Source of the DNA: PALSA-612 sp963704335 | GTDB lineage: Bacteria; Actinomycetota; Thermoleophilia; Gaiellales; Gaiellaceae | DNA length: 64,000 nucleotides | NCBI GenBank assembly: GCA_963704335.1 | Contig: OY969889.1 | Span: 1,240,001-1,304,000 of the forward strand | Direction: 5' to 3' | In this document: piece by piece, positions 16,777 through 25,246 of the stretch | Numbering within the stretch: the first letter of the stretch is position 1 | Layout: each line of letters opens with the position of its first letter | Program-made: the position numbers and the translations under genes | The notes under the pieces: generated by a model | The model's input: the letters and a program-made list of their open reading frames with translations, nothing else | The model's database searches: none | What the model was told of the DNA's origin: nothing

Positions 16777-17810
16777 CGGCGCAGGGCTCTGAAGCGGGCG
16801 AGCGCCCGCTGCGCCACGCGCCCGGCGAGCACGTCCGACACTGTTCCCACGCCGGCGCCGTGGGTCATCACTGAGACGGCGAACGCTCCTCCGGGCCAGT
16901 AGACGATTCCCGCGTCGTGCCTGGCGGTCGTGATCCAGCCTGCCTTGTGCAGCGACGTCGCACGGCTACCGAGGAAGCGGTCGAGCTTGCCGCGGTCGAC
17001 GACATGCGCGAGCAGATACAGGAGATAGCGGGCGTCGGCCGTCGTGAAGCCGGAGTGCTGCGTCGCCAGCCGGCCCTTGCCTGCGGCGGCGAGATGGATG
17101 TAGGCGAAGAGCTGCGCCAAGTCGTAGGCGCTCGTGTGCTTGCCGACGCCGTAGTACGGCTGCTCGTCGGCGCGCAGCGGGATCGGCAGCCGCCTCGCGA
17201 GCGTGCCCGGGATGTAGCCGCCGTACATCTCCGAGTCGGTGAGGCCGAGACTTCGCATGAGCGAGTTGACGAGCTGGCTGCCGCCGCTCGTCGAGCCGCC
17301 GAACAGCACCTCGAGCGAGTTCGCGGCCACGTTGTCCGAGTAGACGATCGCGCGGCGAAGCAGCTGGTCGGCGTACGAGCCCGGCGAGGGTTTCGTGCGG
17401 AGCGTGCGTAGGGCCTCGACCGCAATGCCCAGCTTCAGCGTCGAGCCCGCCGGGAAGTGCGCACGGGCGTTCCAGGCCGCTCCCGCGCCGGTGGTGAGAT
17501 CTCGGACGTAGACGGCGCTTGCCCCGGGAAAGGCGCGAACGAGAGGGACGATGCGCCGTGCCAGCGCACCGTCGACGTGCGCAAGCGTCCCGCGCGGGCG
17601 AGCCTGCTGCGGCAATCCAAAGACGTGCCGCACAGACACGCTGCTGCGACGTCCGAGCGCGGTCGTGGCCGTAACCCGCACCGTAACGTCGCGGCGCGGC
17701 AGCGGCACGCTGACGTCGAACCGTCGCCCTCGCAGGTGGTGCGTCGCGACGACCTTGCCGCCCGCGCGGATCACCATCAGCTTGGTGTTCCGCGGCACTG
17801 TGCCTGCCAC
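16773..17810 (-). CDS. Class A beta-lactamase-like serine hydrolase
   Basis: 345 residues from the first conventional start (GTG 17810). An N-terminal Ig-like region precedes a penicillin-binding fold with SxxK in GSTLKLGI, SDN in YSDNVAAN, and HKAGW at the KTG position (KAG). These define a class A beta-lactamase/D-Ala-D-Ala-type serine hydrolase; true beta-lactamase activity is unproven. The protein should act outside the cell, but no signal peptide follows GTG 17810. Reading upstream, the frame stays open with TLAAPPPPLPPPTLRAP, and a CTG at 17891 overlaps the M16 stop (CTGA). The 3' end overlaps the sortase gene by 4 bp. Confidence 0.8.
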   Translation of the reverse strand: MAGTVPRNTKLMVIRAGGKVVATHHLRGRRFDVSVPLPRRDVTVRVTATTALGRRSSVSVRHVFGLPQQARPRGTLAHVDGALARRIVPLVRAFPGASAVYVRDLTTGAGAAWNARAHFPAGSTLKLGIAVEALRTLRTKPSPGSYADQLLRRAIVYSDNVAANSLEVLFGGSTSGGSQLVNSLMRSLGLTDSEMYGGYIPGTLARRLPIPLRADEQPYYGVGKHTSAYDLAQLFAYIHLAAAGKGRLATQHSGFTTADARYLLYLLAHVVDRGKLDRFLGSRATSLHKAGWITTARHDAGIVYWPGGAFAVSVMTHGAGVGTVSDVLAGRVAQRALARFRALRR

Positions 17811-17887
17811 TCGCCCGAACGAGACTTCGTACGGCGCGGGCGCGCGGAGAGTGGGGGGCGGGAGTGGCGGAGGCGGTGCTGCGAGCG

Positions 17888-19150
17888 TCAGGGCAGCAGC
17901 TTCTCGAAGCGGTCGGCGTCGTCGAACGGGCCGACGACCGCGAGCCGCAGTGCATCGTCGGTGATGAGGTCCTGGGCGACGCGCTGTACGTCCTCCGCGG
18001 TGACCGCGCCCAGCCCCGAGAGCACCTCGCTGGTATCGGGGTGCGTGTTCTCGAGCACCTCGCGCAGCAGGCCGAACCTGTTCATTCCCTGCGGTGACTC
18101 GAGCGAGAGCACGAAGCGCCCCTTCGTGTACGCGCGGGCCTTCTCGAGCTCGAGCGCCGGAACGGGCTCCTCGGCGATCTGCTTCAGCTCGCTGACGATG
18201 GTCGACACCGCCTCGTCGATGCGCTTGATGTCCACTCCGGACTGGGTGAACAGCGCGCCGGTGTCCGCGTACCCCTGGATGACGGCGAAGACGTAGTACG
18301 CGAGGCCGCGCCGCTCGCGAACCTCGGTGAAGAGGCGCGACGACATGCCGCCGCCGAGGACGGCGCGCAGGAGCTCCACGACGTAACGGTCGGGATGGCC
18401 GACCTCGTACGTGCGAAAGCCGATGCAGATGTGCGCCTGGTCCGACTGCTTCGTGTGGAGCTTCACGCGGGACGAGGGCAGCTCCGCAACAGGCTCAGGT
18501 GCGCCGCCGTTGCCTCCTGGGAGGTCGCCCAGCAGGTCCATGAGCTTCTCGTCGAGACTGGGACCGACAGCGCCGGCGACGCCCACCACCATGCGTTCGG
18601 GCGTGTACCAGCGGTCGAGGTACGAGAGGAACGTCTCGCGGGTTGCGTCCTGCACCGTTTCCTTGCGGCCGAGGATGTCCCAGCCGAGAGCGTGGTCGCC
18701 GTACATGAGGTCGTCGAACACGCCGGAGACGAAGTCCCGCGGCGTATCGAAGTACATGTTCATCTCCTCGATGATCACGCCCTTCTCGCGGTCGATCTCC
18801 TCGGCGTCGAAGCGGGAGTGACGCAGCATGTCGACGAGCACGTCGAGCGCGATGTCGCGGCTCTCGCCCGCGCAGCGCACGTAGTAGCCCGTGATCTCCT
18901 TGCCGGTGAAGGCGTTGAACTCGCCGCCGATGGAATCGATCTCGGTCGAGATGTCGCGCGCCGTCGGGCGCCGCTCCGTCCCCTTGAAGAACATGTGCTC
19001 CGCGAAGTGCGCGATGCCGTTCGACTCGCGCGTCTCGTAGCGCGCGCCCGCGGCGAGCATGACGAAGCACGAGACCGACTGGGCCTGCTCCATCGGCGCG
19101 GTCAGCACGCGGAGCCCGTTGGGCAGGACGTGTCGTTCGTAGGTGCTCAC
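17888..19150 (-). CDS. M16-family zinc peptidase (processing-peptidase-like)
   Basis: 420 residues with the inverted zinc motif HFAEHMFFKGT (H48, E51, H52) and the downstream glutamate region of M16 peptidases, followed by the second M16 domain (RRGLAYYVFAV, the Arg/Tyr substrate-binding pair). The N-terminal VLPNGLRVLTAPM is typical of the PqqL/YmxG group. It degrades peptides or processes short substrates, probably in the cytoplasm because no signal peptide is seen. Divergent from the SIS-domain gene; serine hydrolase gene downstream. Confidence 0.92.
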   Translation of the reverse strand: MSTYERHVLPNGLRVLTAPMEQAQSVSCFVMLAAGARYETRESNGIAHFAEHMFFKGTERRPTARDISTEIDSIGGEFNAFTGKEITGYYVRCAGESRDIALDVLVDMLRHSRFDAEEIDREKGVIIEEMNMYFDTPRDFVSGVFDDLMYGDHALGWDILGRKETVQDATRETFLSYLDRWYTPERMVVGVAGAVGPSLDEKLMDLLGDLPGGNGGAPEPVAELPSSRVKLHTKQSDQAHICIGFRTYEVGHPDRYVVELLRAVLGGGMSSRLFTEVRERRGLAYYVFAVIQGYADTGALFTQSGVDIKRIDEAVSTIVSELKQIAEEPVPALELEKARAYTKGRFVLSLESPQGMNRFGLLREVLENTHPDTSEVLSGLGAVTAEDVQRVAQDLITDDALRLAVVGPFDDADRFEKLLP

Positions 19151-19177
19151 GGCCTCGCCGATGGTATAGAGAGCCGC

Positions 19178-20068
19178 ATGGCGAACGGCGAGCTAACGCG
19201 TGCGGCGATGATGGCCCAGCCGGAGTGGCTGCGCGGCGTGCCTACCGATCGCCGGTTCCCGGACGTGAAGCTGCTCTTCACCGGCTGCGGCACGTCGTTC
19301 CACGCGGCGCAGTCGGGGGGCGACGCGGTGCAGGCGCTCGAGCTCGTCCTGCAGCCCGAGCGCGAGGCGGACGTGCTCGTCTGCGTGAGCCACGAGGGAG
19401 CAACGGCGCTCACGCTGGAGGCTGCGCAGGCCTGGGCTGGTCAGACGTGGTTATTGACGGGCAAGGCCGAGAGCCCGCTCGCGGAGGCGTGCGACGAGGT
19501 CGTCGTCTGCACCCCCGCGATCGAGGAGAGCTGGTGTCACACGGCGAGCTACACGGCCGTCGTGGCGACGATCGCCGCGCTGCACGGCGAGGACGTGTCG
19601 TGGCTACCCGAGGCAGTCGAGCGGGCGCTCGCCGCACCGGCGCTCCCCGTGTCCGATCACGAGCGCTGGCTGGTTGCCGGCGCCGGCCGCGACTGGCCGA
19701 CGGCTCAGGAGGCTGTGCTGAAGCTGCGTGAGGGCTCATATGTCGCCGCGGAAGCCCATGAGACGGAGCAGCTGCTGCACGGCTACTTCGCGGCCGTCGA
19801 CGAGAACGTCCGGGCGTTCGTGCTCGAGGGGGAAGGGCGAGGCGCAGAGCGCGCGCGGCAGGCCGTCGCAGCGCTGGAGGCGATCGGCGCCGCGGTGACG
19901 CTCGTGCCGACACGCCATACCGTCGTGGACATCGTTCGGTTCCAGCGGCTGACCGTCGACCTGGCCGATCACCGCGGCGTCGACCCGGACCGAATCCGCC
20001 GGCACGACCCGAAGTACGCCAAGGCCGCTGAGCTCGCGCCGGGCTCGGTGCCGACGCCTGAAAGCTAG
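19178..20068 (+). CDS. SIS-domain sugar isomerase (GlmS C-terminal-like)
   Basis: 296 residues with two SIS domains. LLFTGCGTSFHAA is the first sugar-phosphate loop and VCVSHEGAT the serine-containing second motif. EAHETEQLLHGYFA matches the E..ExxHG element of the GlmS isomerase domain. There is no glutaminase half, so it resembles stand-alone AgaS/FrlB-like sugar isomerase or deaminase proteins. Starts at an ATG with a TATAGA 7 nt upstream. Two palindromic repeats follow the stop. Confidence 0.82.
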   Translation: MANGELTRAAMMAQPEWLRGVPTDRRFPDVKLLFTGCGTSFHAAQSGGDAVQALELVLQPEREADVLVCVSHEGATALTLEAAQAWAGQTWLLTGKAESPLAEACDEVVVCTPAIEESWCHTASYTAVVATIAALHGEDVSWLPEAVERALAAPALPVSDHERWLVAGAGRDWPTAQEAVLKLREGSYVAAEAHETEQLLHGYFAAVDENVRAFVLEGEGRGAERARQAVAALEAIGAAVTLVPTRHTVVDIVRFQRLTVDLADHRGVDPDRIRRHDPKYAKAAELAPGSVPTPES

Positions 20069-20090
20069 CCCGCTTCAATCCGGGCTGATC

Positions 20091-20127
20091 GGGACATGTC
20101 CGAGGGACGCCCTCAGACATGTCTCCC
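20091..20127. repeat. REP-like palindrome, copy 1 (CATGTC-GAGGG type)
   Basis: GGGACATGTCCGAGGG pairs across an ACG loop with CCCTCAGACATGTC-TCCC, with one mismatch and one bulge. It shares the CATGTC/GAGGG...CCCTC/GACATG core with the copy at 20193. Confidence 0.7.
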
Positions 20128-20192
20128 TTGGGTTGCTTCGAATGGCTGACGGAGCGTTGGCAAGACAGTGCCCGCCGGACCCGGCGCCTTTG

Positions 20193-20224
20193 GCCATGTC
20201 GAGGGACTGTCCCTCGGACATGGC
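20193..20224. repeat. REP-like palindrome, copy 2 (CATGTC-GAGGG type)
   Basis: GCCATGTCGAGGGA pairs across CTG with TCCCTC-G-GACATGGC, a 14-bp stem with one bulge. It lies 65 bp after copy 1 between the ends of two convergent genes, so either copy may also end transcription. Confidence 0.7.
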
Positions 20225-20259
20225 TCTTTGAGGCCGCCCCGCGATGAGCGACACCACTA

Positions 20260-21222
20260 CTACGGGGTTGCGTCCTGCCACGTTCCGATCGGGCCGTCGG
20301 CCAGGAACAGCCTGAGGCCGTAGCCCGTCCAGGTGGCGTCCTCTTCATCGATCGACTCCGGTTCTCGCGCGGTGCGCTCGCGGTGCCACGCGAGAGAGCG
20401 GGCGATCGTGCCCGTCCGATAGGCAAGCTCGGCTGCTGCCTGCAGCTGGCCGAAGGGCTCGAGGTAGGCATCGCGGAGGCGCTGAAGCTCTCGCCCGCCG
20501 GGTTCGAGGTCACGCTGCCACGCGATCATGCGGAGGATGACGGTGAGCGAGTGGAACGGATGGGAGACGCAGCTATCGCCCCAGTCGAAGATGCAATAGC
20601 GCCCACCGGACACGAACACCTGGCCGTCATGTAAGTCGTCGTGCTGGATCGTCTCCGGGATTCCGTACGCGGCAAGCTCCCTGCACATGTCGTCGACGCG
20701 GGGCACGACGTCGACGAGGCGCTGGTGCTCTTCTCGAGTTATTCCCTTGGGATTGGTGGCGAGCAGTTCACGGAAGTGTTCGGGCAACACACCGAGCCGT
20801 TCGTCGGGAACCCCCAACCCGAGCAGCCTTGCGGCGTGAGGAGCCATCTCGATCTGCAGCTGCGCGTAGACGGGTAGCACCCGTTCCCAGTGGTGAAGGT
20901 CGGCGGGAGTCGTCACGAGCTCCCGCAGGCGCGCGCCGCCGTCACGCATCAGCATCCAGCCGCGCTCGGCGTCCGACGCGACTACCTCTGCCACGCGGCC
21001 CGGGTGCAACTCCGAGAGCAACCCCGTCAGCGCCGCCTCGAAGACGTGAATCGCCGAAACGGCCTTGAAGTAGAGGTCGCCGTCGGCCGTGGGCACGCGG
21101 AGCACTGTCGACCACGGGCGCACATGCGGCTGCTCGATGTCACCCTCGACATCGGCGCGCTCACGAATCCAGGCCGTGGCCTCCGAGTGCCACTCGGGAC
21201 TAGTCCAACGAAGCTCGGACAC
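20260..21222 (-). CDS. Phosphotransferase (aminoglycoside phosphotransferase fold)
   Basis: 320 residues of the APH/choline-kinase fold. The catalytic loop reads IQHDDLHDGQVF (HxDLH-type Brenner motif) and the metal-binding segment CIFDWGDSCVSHPF. The N-terminal nucleotide lobe includes LYFKAVS with the ATP-binding lysine. The substrate is unknown; such proteins often phosphorylate small metabolites rather than antibiotics. GTG start immediately follows the stop of the epimerase gene on the same strand (1-bp gap), so they are co-transcribed. Two REP-like palindromes lie beyond its 3' end. Confidence 0.82.
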   Translation of the reverse strand: MSELRWTSPEWHSEATAWIRERADVEGDIEQPHVRPWSTVLRVPTADGDLYFKAVSAIHVFEAALTGLLSELHPGRVAEVVASDAERGWMLMRDGGARLRELVTTPADLHHWERVLPVYAQLQIEMAPHAARLLGLGVPDERLGVLPEHFRELLATNPKGITREEHQRLVDVVPRVDDMCRELAAYGIPETIQHDDLHDGQVFVSGGRYCIFDWGDSCVSHPFHSLTVILRMIAWQRDLEPGGRELQRLRDAYLEPFGQLQAAAELAYRTGTIARSLAWHRERTAREPESIDEEDATWTGYGLRLFLADGPIGTWQDATP

Positions 21223-21223
21223 G

Positions 21224-22180
21224 CTAGGAGGAGGCGAGCAGCTCGCGCTCGCGATCGGGCGTGAGCCCGACGCCGTGGACCGGCTCGGCTTCGGCGAGGG
21301 TGCCGCGGATGGTGTCGGCGAGCGGCCGGTAGGTCAGACCCTTCGCGCGCGCCCTCTCGACCGATGCCTGCTGGATCCCCGCGTACTCGGCCAGCGGCAG
21401 CCAGAGCGGTAGCTCCATCCACGGCCCGACTTCCTCGGCGAGCAGCCGGTCGCTCTCGACCCAGGTGAAGGTCGCATCGCTGCCGCTGACTGCGCGGCAC
21501 TCCTCCAGGAACGCGCCGAACGGCATTGGCTCGTCCGTGGCGTTGAATGTCCCGCCCACGCCACTCGCGGTCGCCTGCACGATCCAGGCTGCGAGATCGC
21601 GGACGTCGATGAACTGCACCTGGTCGTCGGGCGAGCCCGGGGCAAGCACCTCGCCGCCTCGCGCGACACGGTGCGGCCAGTAGGTGAAGCGGCCCGTGGG
21701 GTCGTGCGGTCCGACGATCAGGCCCGGCCGCACGACGAACGCCGCATCGCCGAACGCTTCCTCGACGATCCGCTCGCAGGCAGCCTTCCGCGCGCCGTAC
21801 AGCTCCGGGTCGTCGTCGGCCTCCTGCCCGGGCGCCAGTTCCTCCACCGCGGCGCCTTCCACGGGCGACACGCTCTGATCCGCATACACGGAGATGCTGG
21901 AGACGAAGACGTACCGCTCGACGTTGCCGTGGAGCGTCTCGGCGGCGCGCCGGGCATCGTCAGGCATGTACGCGGCGACGTCGAGCACGGCGTCCCACTC
22001 GCGTCCCTCGAGCGCGGAGAGGTCGCTCGAGCGGTCGCCGCGAAGCTTCTCCACCTCAGGAAAGAGCTCCGGCGCGGTCTGCCCGCGGTTGAAGAGCGTC
22101 GGCTCGTGCCCTTGCTCGAGCGCCGCGTCGACGAGCGCGCGTCCGAGAAACCTTGTACCGCCGAGGACGAGGACTCTCAT
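21224..22180 (-). CDS. NAD-dependent epimerase/reductase (extended SDR)
   Basis: 318 residues beginning RVLVLGGTRFLGRALVDAAL, the GGxxFxG dinucleotide loop of the atypical/extended SDR group. VFVSSISVYAD and YGARKAACE supply the Ser and YxxxK catalytic residues. Similar proteins are often annotated as isoflavone-reductase-like or chloroplast-RNA-binding CSP41-like SDRs. The ATG overlaps the end of the M20 peptidase gene (ATGA), and the phosphotransferase follows. The substrate is not inferable. Confidence 0.85.
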   Translation of the reverse strand: MRVLVLGGTRFLGRALVDAALEQGHEPTLFNRGQTAPELFPEVEKLRGDRSSDLSALEGREWDAVLDVAAYMPDDARRAAETLHGNVERYVFVSSISVYADQSVSPVEGAAVEELAPGQEADDDPELYGARKAACERIVEEAFGDAAFVVRPGLIVGPHDPTGRFTYWPHRVARGGEVLAPGSPDDQVQFIDVRDLAAWIVQATASGVGGTFNATDEPMPFGAFLEECRAVSGSDATFTWVESDRLLAEEVGPWMELPLWLPLAEYAGIQQASVERARAKGLTYRPLADTIRGTLAEAEPVHGVGLTPDRERELLASS

Positions 22181-23523
22181 CCCGGGTACCGCTGGACGGC
22201 GCGGAAGATCGCCTCGGCGCCAAAGGCGGCCGCGTCGGCCGGGATGCGCTCGTCAGCTGCGTGCGGCAGCGTCGCGAGCGGAAAGTCTTCCGGCAGCCGC
22301 ATCGGCATGAAGCCGTACGTCTGGATGCCGAGCGGCGACAGGTGACGCGCGTCGGTGACGGCCGGGAGCAGCATCGGGATCGGCACGCCCTCGGGGTCGA
22401 GCTCACGGATCACCGCCGCCAGCTCGTCGAAGAACGTCATGTCCGGGTCGGCCGGCCCCTCGTCGTAGCGCAGCACCTCGAGCTCGACGTCGGGGCCGAT
22501 GATGTCCCGCAGCTCTGCCAGGAGATCGTCGGGGCCGAAGCCCGGCAGTAGGCGGCCGTCCAGCTCCACCTCGATCTCGGACGGGATGACGTTCACCGCC
22601 GAGCCTCCGCGGACGATGGTCGCGTTCGCGGTGTTGCGCAGCGTGCCTTCGAGCGCGCGACCCTGCTCGCCGATGAGGCGAAGCGCTGTGCCGTGTGTGC
22701 GCGTGTCGAGCAGGGCCCGGAGCACGGCGGCCTTCGGCCCGGGCAAGGCCGCGGCCATCGCCTCGATCGCCGCTCTCGCGGTCGCAGTCACGTGAGGAGG
22801 AGTGCGCTTGCGGTCGAGCGCGCGCAGCATCGCTGCCAGTCGCGCCATCGCCCCGCCGCGGAACGGTCGTGCGGCATGACCCGCGGGCCCGCGTACCGTC
22901 GCCTTGATGGTGCACATCCGCTTTTCGGCCACCTGGATCGGGTAGAAGCGGTGGCCGGCGACGTGCAGGGAGACCCCGCCGACCTCGCCGAGCGCATGGC
23001 GAACGCCGGCGAGCGCTTCGGGATGCTCCTGCGCGAGGAACTTCGCGCCGAAGTCTCCTCCAGCCTCCTCGTCGGAGAGCACGGCGAGGACGACGCCGCC
23101 GGGAGGCACGCGGCTCTCGGCCTTCGCTCGGAGGAACGCCGTAATCATCATCGCAACGCCCGACTTCATGTCGAGCGCCCCGCGTCCCCACACCATTCCG
23201 TCGGCGATATCGGCGGCGAATGGCGGATGGGACCACTGCTGACCCGCGGTAGGGACGACGTCGACGTGGCCGTAGAGAAGGAGGGGTGAGTGGCCGTTGT
23301 CTCCCGGCAGGCGCGCGACGAGGTTGGGTCGCTCGGCGTCGCGCGCGTACAGCTCGCTGTCGATGCCCGCAGCCAAAAGCAGTCCCCGCACGTGTTCGAC
23401 GCACGCGCGCTCCGCTCCCGGAGGGTTGGTCGTGTCGAAACGAAGCAGGTCGCGCAGAAGCTCGACCGGGTCTGGTACGGCGGTCAAAGGCTTGACAGCG
23501 GGTTGCTCAGGACTCGGACGCAC
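22177..23523 (-). CDS. M20-family metallopeptidase/deacylase
   Basis: 448 residues with LLYGHVDVVP (first zinc ligand H), WGRGALDMKSG (bridging Asp), VLSDEEAGG (catalytic Glu-Glu) and the dimerisation domain after MCTIKATVRGPAGHAARP. These are the landmarks of M20 peptidases such as ArgE, DapE and CPG2-like enzymes that remove an acyl or amino-acid group. The GTG start lies within the 3' end of the beta-helix gene (17-bp overlap), suggesting coupling. Substrate not determined. Confidence 0.9.
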   Translation of the reverse strand: MRPSPEQPAVKPLTAVPDPVELLRDLLRFDTTNPPGAERACVEHVRGLLLAAGIDSELYARDAERPNLVARLPGDNGHSPLLLYGHVDVVPTAGQQWSHPPFAADIADGMVWGRGALDMKSGVAMMITAFLRAKAESRVPPGGVVLAVLSDEEAGGDFGAKFLAQEHPEALAGVRHALGEVGGVSLHVAGHRFYPIQVAEKRMCTIKATVRGPAGHAARPFRGGAMARLAAMLRALDRKRTPPHVTATARAAIEAMAAALPGPKAAVLRALLDTRTHGTALRLIGEQGRALEGTLRNTANATIVRGGSAVNVIPSEIEVELDGRLLPGFGPDDLLAELRDIIGPDVELEVLRYDEGPADPDMTFFDELAAVIRELDPEGVPIPMLLPAVTDARHLSPLGIQTYGFMPMRLPEDFPLATLPHAADERIPADAAAFGAEAIFRAVQRYPG

Positions 23524-25096
23524 CGATATCCGGTCCCAGCCCTTCGAAGAGCGTTACGCCGTAGAAATCGCGCCCTCCGGGGTCGATGCCGAAGAGCGTC
23601 GCAAGGTTGAGGGCGTCGTCGATCATCGGGGAGCCGTTCTGGAGCTTGTACGCAGTGAGGTGCGCAAGCTGGTCCGGATCGCCGATGGTACCGCCGCCGC
23701 CTGGGTTGACGAGCTTCGGGTCGACCTCCAGGCCGGTGGGCTCTCCGAGGAGCTTCTCCTCGCCGGTCGCCGTCCGCCACGCGGCCAGGTTCGTGAAGGT
23801 ACGGCCACCCCAGCGAATCTTCAGACCGCTGTCTCCGTAGTAATCGTTGCCTTGGAGTAGAAGCGTGCCGACGTCTAGAACCGGGCTGGAGAGGGTCGGC
23901 AGCGGGCCGCTGGCAAAGAGAATGTTGTTTCGAACAACGACCCCTGAGCCCACCGAGAGGACTCTCAAAGGTTTCGGCGTGCCGGCTCCCGAGGGGCTTG
24001 TGTAGACGGTGTTCTGATAGATCGCGGCGCCGTAGATACGGCCGCCGAGCTGGATGCCACCGTGGCCGCCCCTGCGGCTGTCGTCCTCGCTGATGTTGTA
24101 GCGAACGGTATTCCCGACGTGTGCTGAGTTGTTCTGGCCCGTGTACAGGAGCAGCCCCGGCCCGTCGTTGTCGTGCGAATAGTTGTACTGGACGGTCGAA
24201 TTCGACACGTTCTGGTCGAGATCGATGCCGTTTCCGTCTGCGGGACCGTCGCGGTGGTTGCTGTAGGTCTCGTTGTGCTCGACCGTCACGTCGGTCGAGT
24301 CGTAGACGAGGATTCCGGAGGGGCCCTCGGGCGCCCGGCAGCGCGAGCCGTTGCCATAGGCCGACGAATGGTCGATCGTACCGTCGATGACGCTGCCGAA
24401 GACGATTCCGTTGCCGCTGTTCTTCGTCAGGTTGTCGGGATCGCCCAGGTTGTCGAACGCGGTGACATCGCTGACGGAAACCGCGCTGTTGACATAGATA
24501 GGAGCCGCTGCGTCGAATGGTGGCCCGTAGATGTTCAGGCCGCTGTCTCGGTTGTCGTGCAGCGACGAGCTCGTGATCTGGATGTCCTCATATCCACTGC
24601 CGTCGTTGTAGCCGCCGATCAGGACCCCGTCTTCGAAGCCGCTGACGTCGACGTTCCTGATGTGCAGGTACCGAAGCGAGACGTCGCCCGCGAGGTCGTT
24701 GTAAAAGGAGATTCCGCCCGAGTGGTTTGTGCCGCTTCCGGAGCCCTTGAAGGTGAGGTTGGCGATGCTGAAGCCGCCGGCGTTGTACGCGAAGAGCGCC
24801 GCACCCGTCCCCCCGTCGATCGTGGCCCGCCCGGTCCTCCCGTACGAGCCGACCGCGATGGGGGCAGCCGGCGTCCCGCTCTCAGCCGGCTCGAAGTAGA
24901 TGGTCCCCGCGAAGGTAGCCCCCGCCTTGAAGAGCACCTGATCTCCAGGGCCAAAGTCCTGACTGTTGACGCGCGCGATCGTCCGCCACGCGCCGGTCAT
25001 CGAGAGGCCGGAAGCACTGTCGTTGCCGGACGGGCTGACGAAATACGTGGCTGCCGCTGCGCGAGCGGGAGCGGCGGCGGCCGCCTCGACCGGCAA
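23507..25096 (-). CDS. Secreted right-handed beta-helix protein
   Basis: 529 residues from a TTG at 25096. After ATYFVSPSGNDSASGLS, a hallmark start of secreted beta-helix (pectate-lyase-like) proteins, come many short coils such as NSTVQYNYSHDNDGPGL and TVEHNETYSNHRDG. Such proteins bind or cleave polysaccharides; no catalytic residues are obvious. Upstream of the TTG the same frame encodes LGRKLLPLTIPILLGLPVEA, an excellent signal peptide, but no conventional start precedes it. An ATG at 25158-25160 would be in frame if the GGGG at 25154-25157 had one base fewer. It lies beside the polysaccharide locus. Confidence 0.8.
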   Translation of the reverse strand: MPVEAAAAAPARAAAATYFVSPSGNDSASGLSMTGAWRTIARVNSQDFGPGDQVLFKAGATFAGTIYFEPAESGTPAAPIAVGSYGRTGRATIDGGTGAALFAYNAGGFSIANLTFKGSGSGTNHSGGISFYNDLAGDVSLRYLHIRNVDVSGFEDGVLIGGYNDGSGYEDIQITSSSLHDNRDSGLNIYGPPFDAAAPIYVNSAVSVSDVTAFDNLGDPDNLTKNSGNGIVFGSVIDGTIDHSSAYGNGSRCRAPEGPSGILVYDSTDVTVEHNETYSNHRDGPADGNGIDLDQNVSNSTVQYNYSHDNDGPGLLLYTGQNNSAHVGNTVRYNISEDDSRRGGHGGIQLGGRIYGAAIYQNTVYTSPSGAGTPKPLRVLSVGSGVVVRNNILFASGPLPTLSSPVLDVGTLLLQGNDYYGDSGLKIRWGGRTFTNLAAWRTATGEEKLLGEPTGLEVDPKLVNPGGGGTIGDPDQLAHLTAYKLQNGSPMIDDALNLATLFGIDPGGRDFYGVTLFEGLGPDIGASES

Positions 25097-25246
25097 GCCG
25101 AGCAGGATCGGAATCGTCAGTGGGAGCAGCTTACGGCCGAGACGGTGCAGGACGGGGCATCTTCTTGTCTCGCGGACGAACAGACATCCATCGTAAGGGA
25201 GCTTGCCCTTTAGTCAGCCGACCATCGGAAGCGCCCGGTGGGTGGA

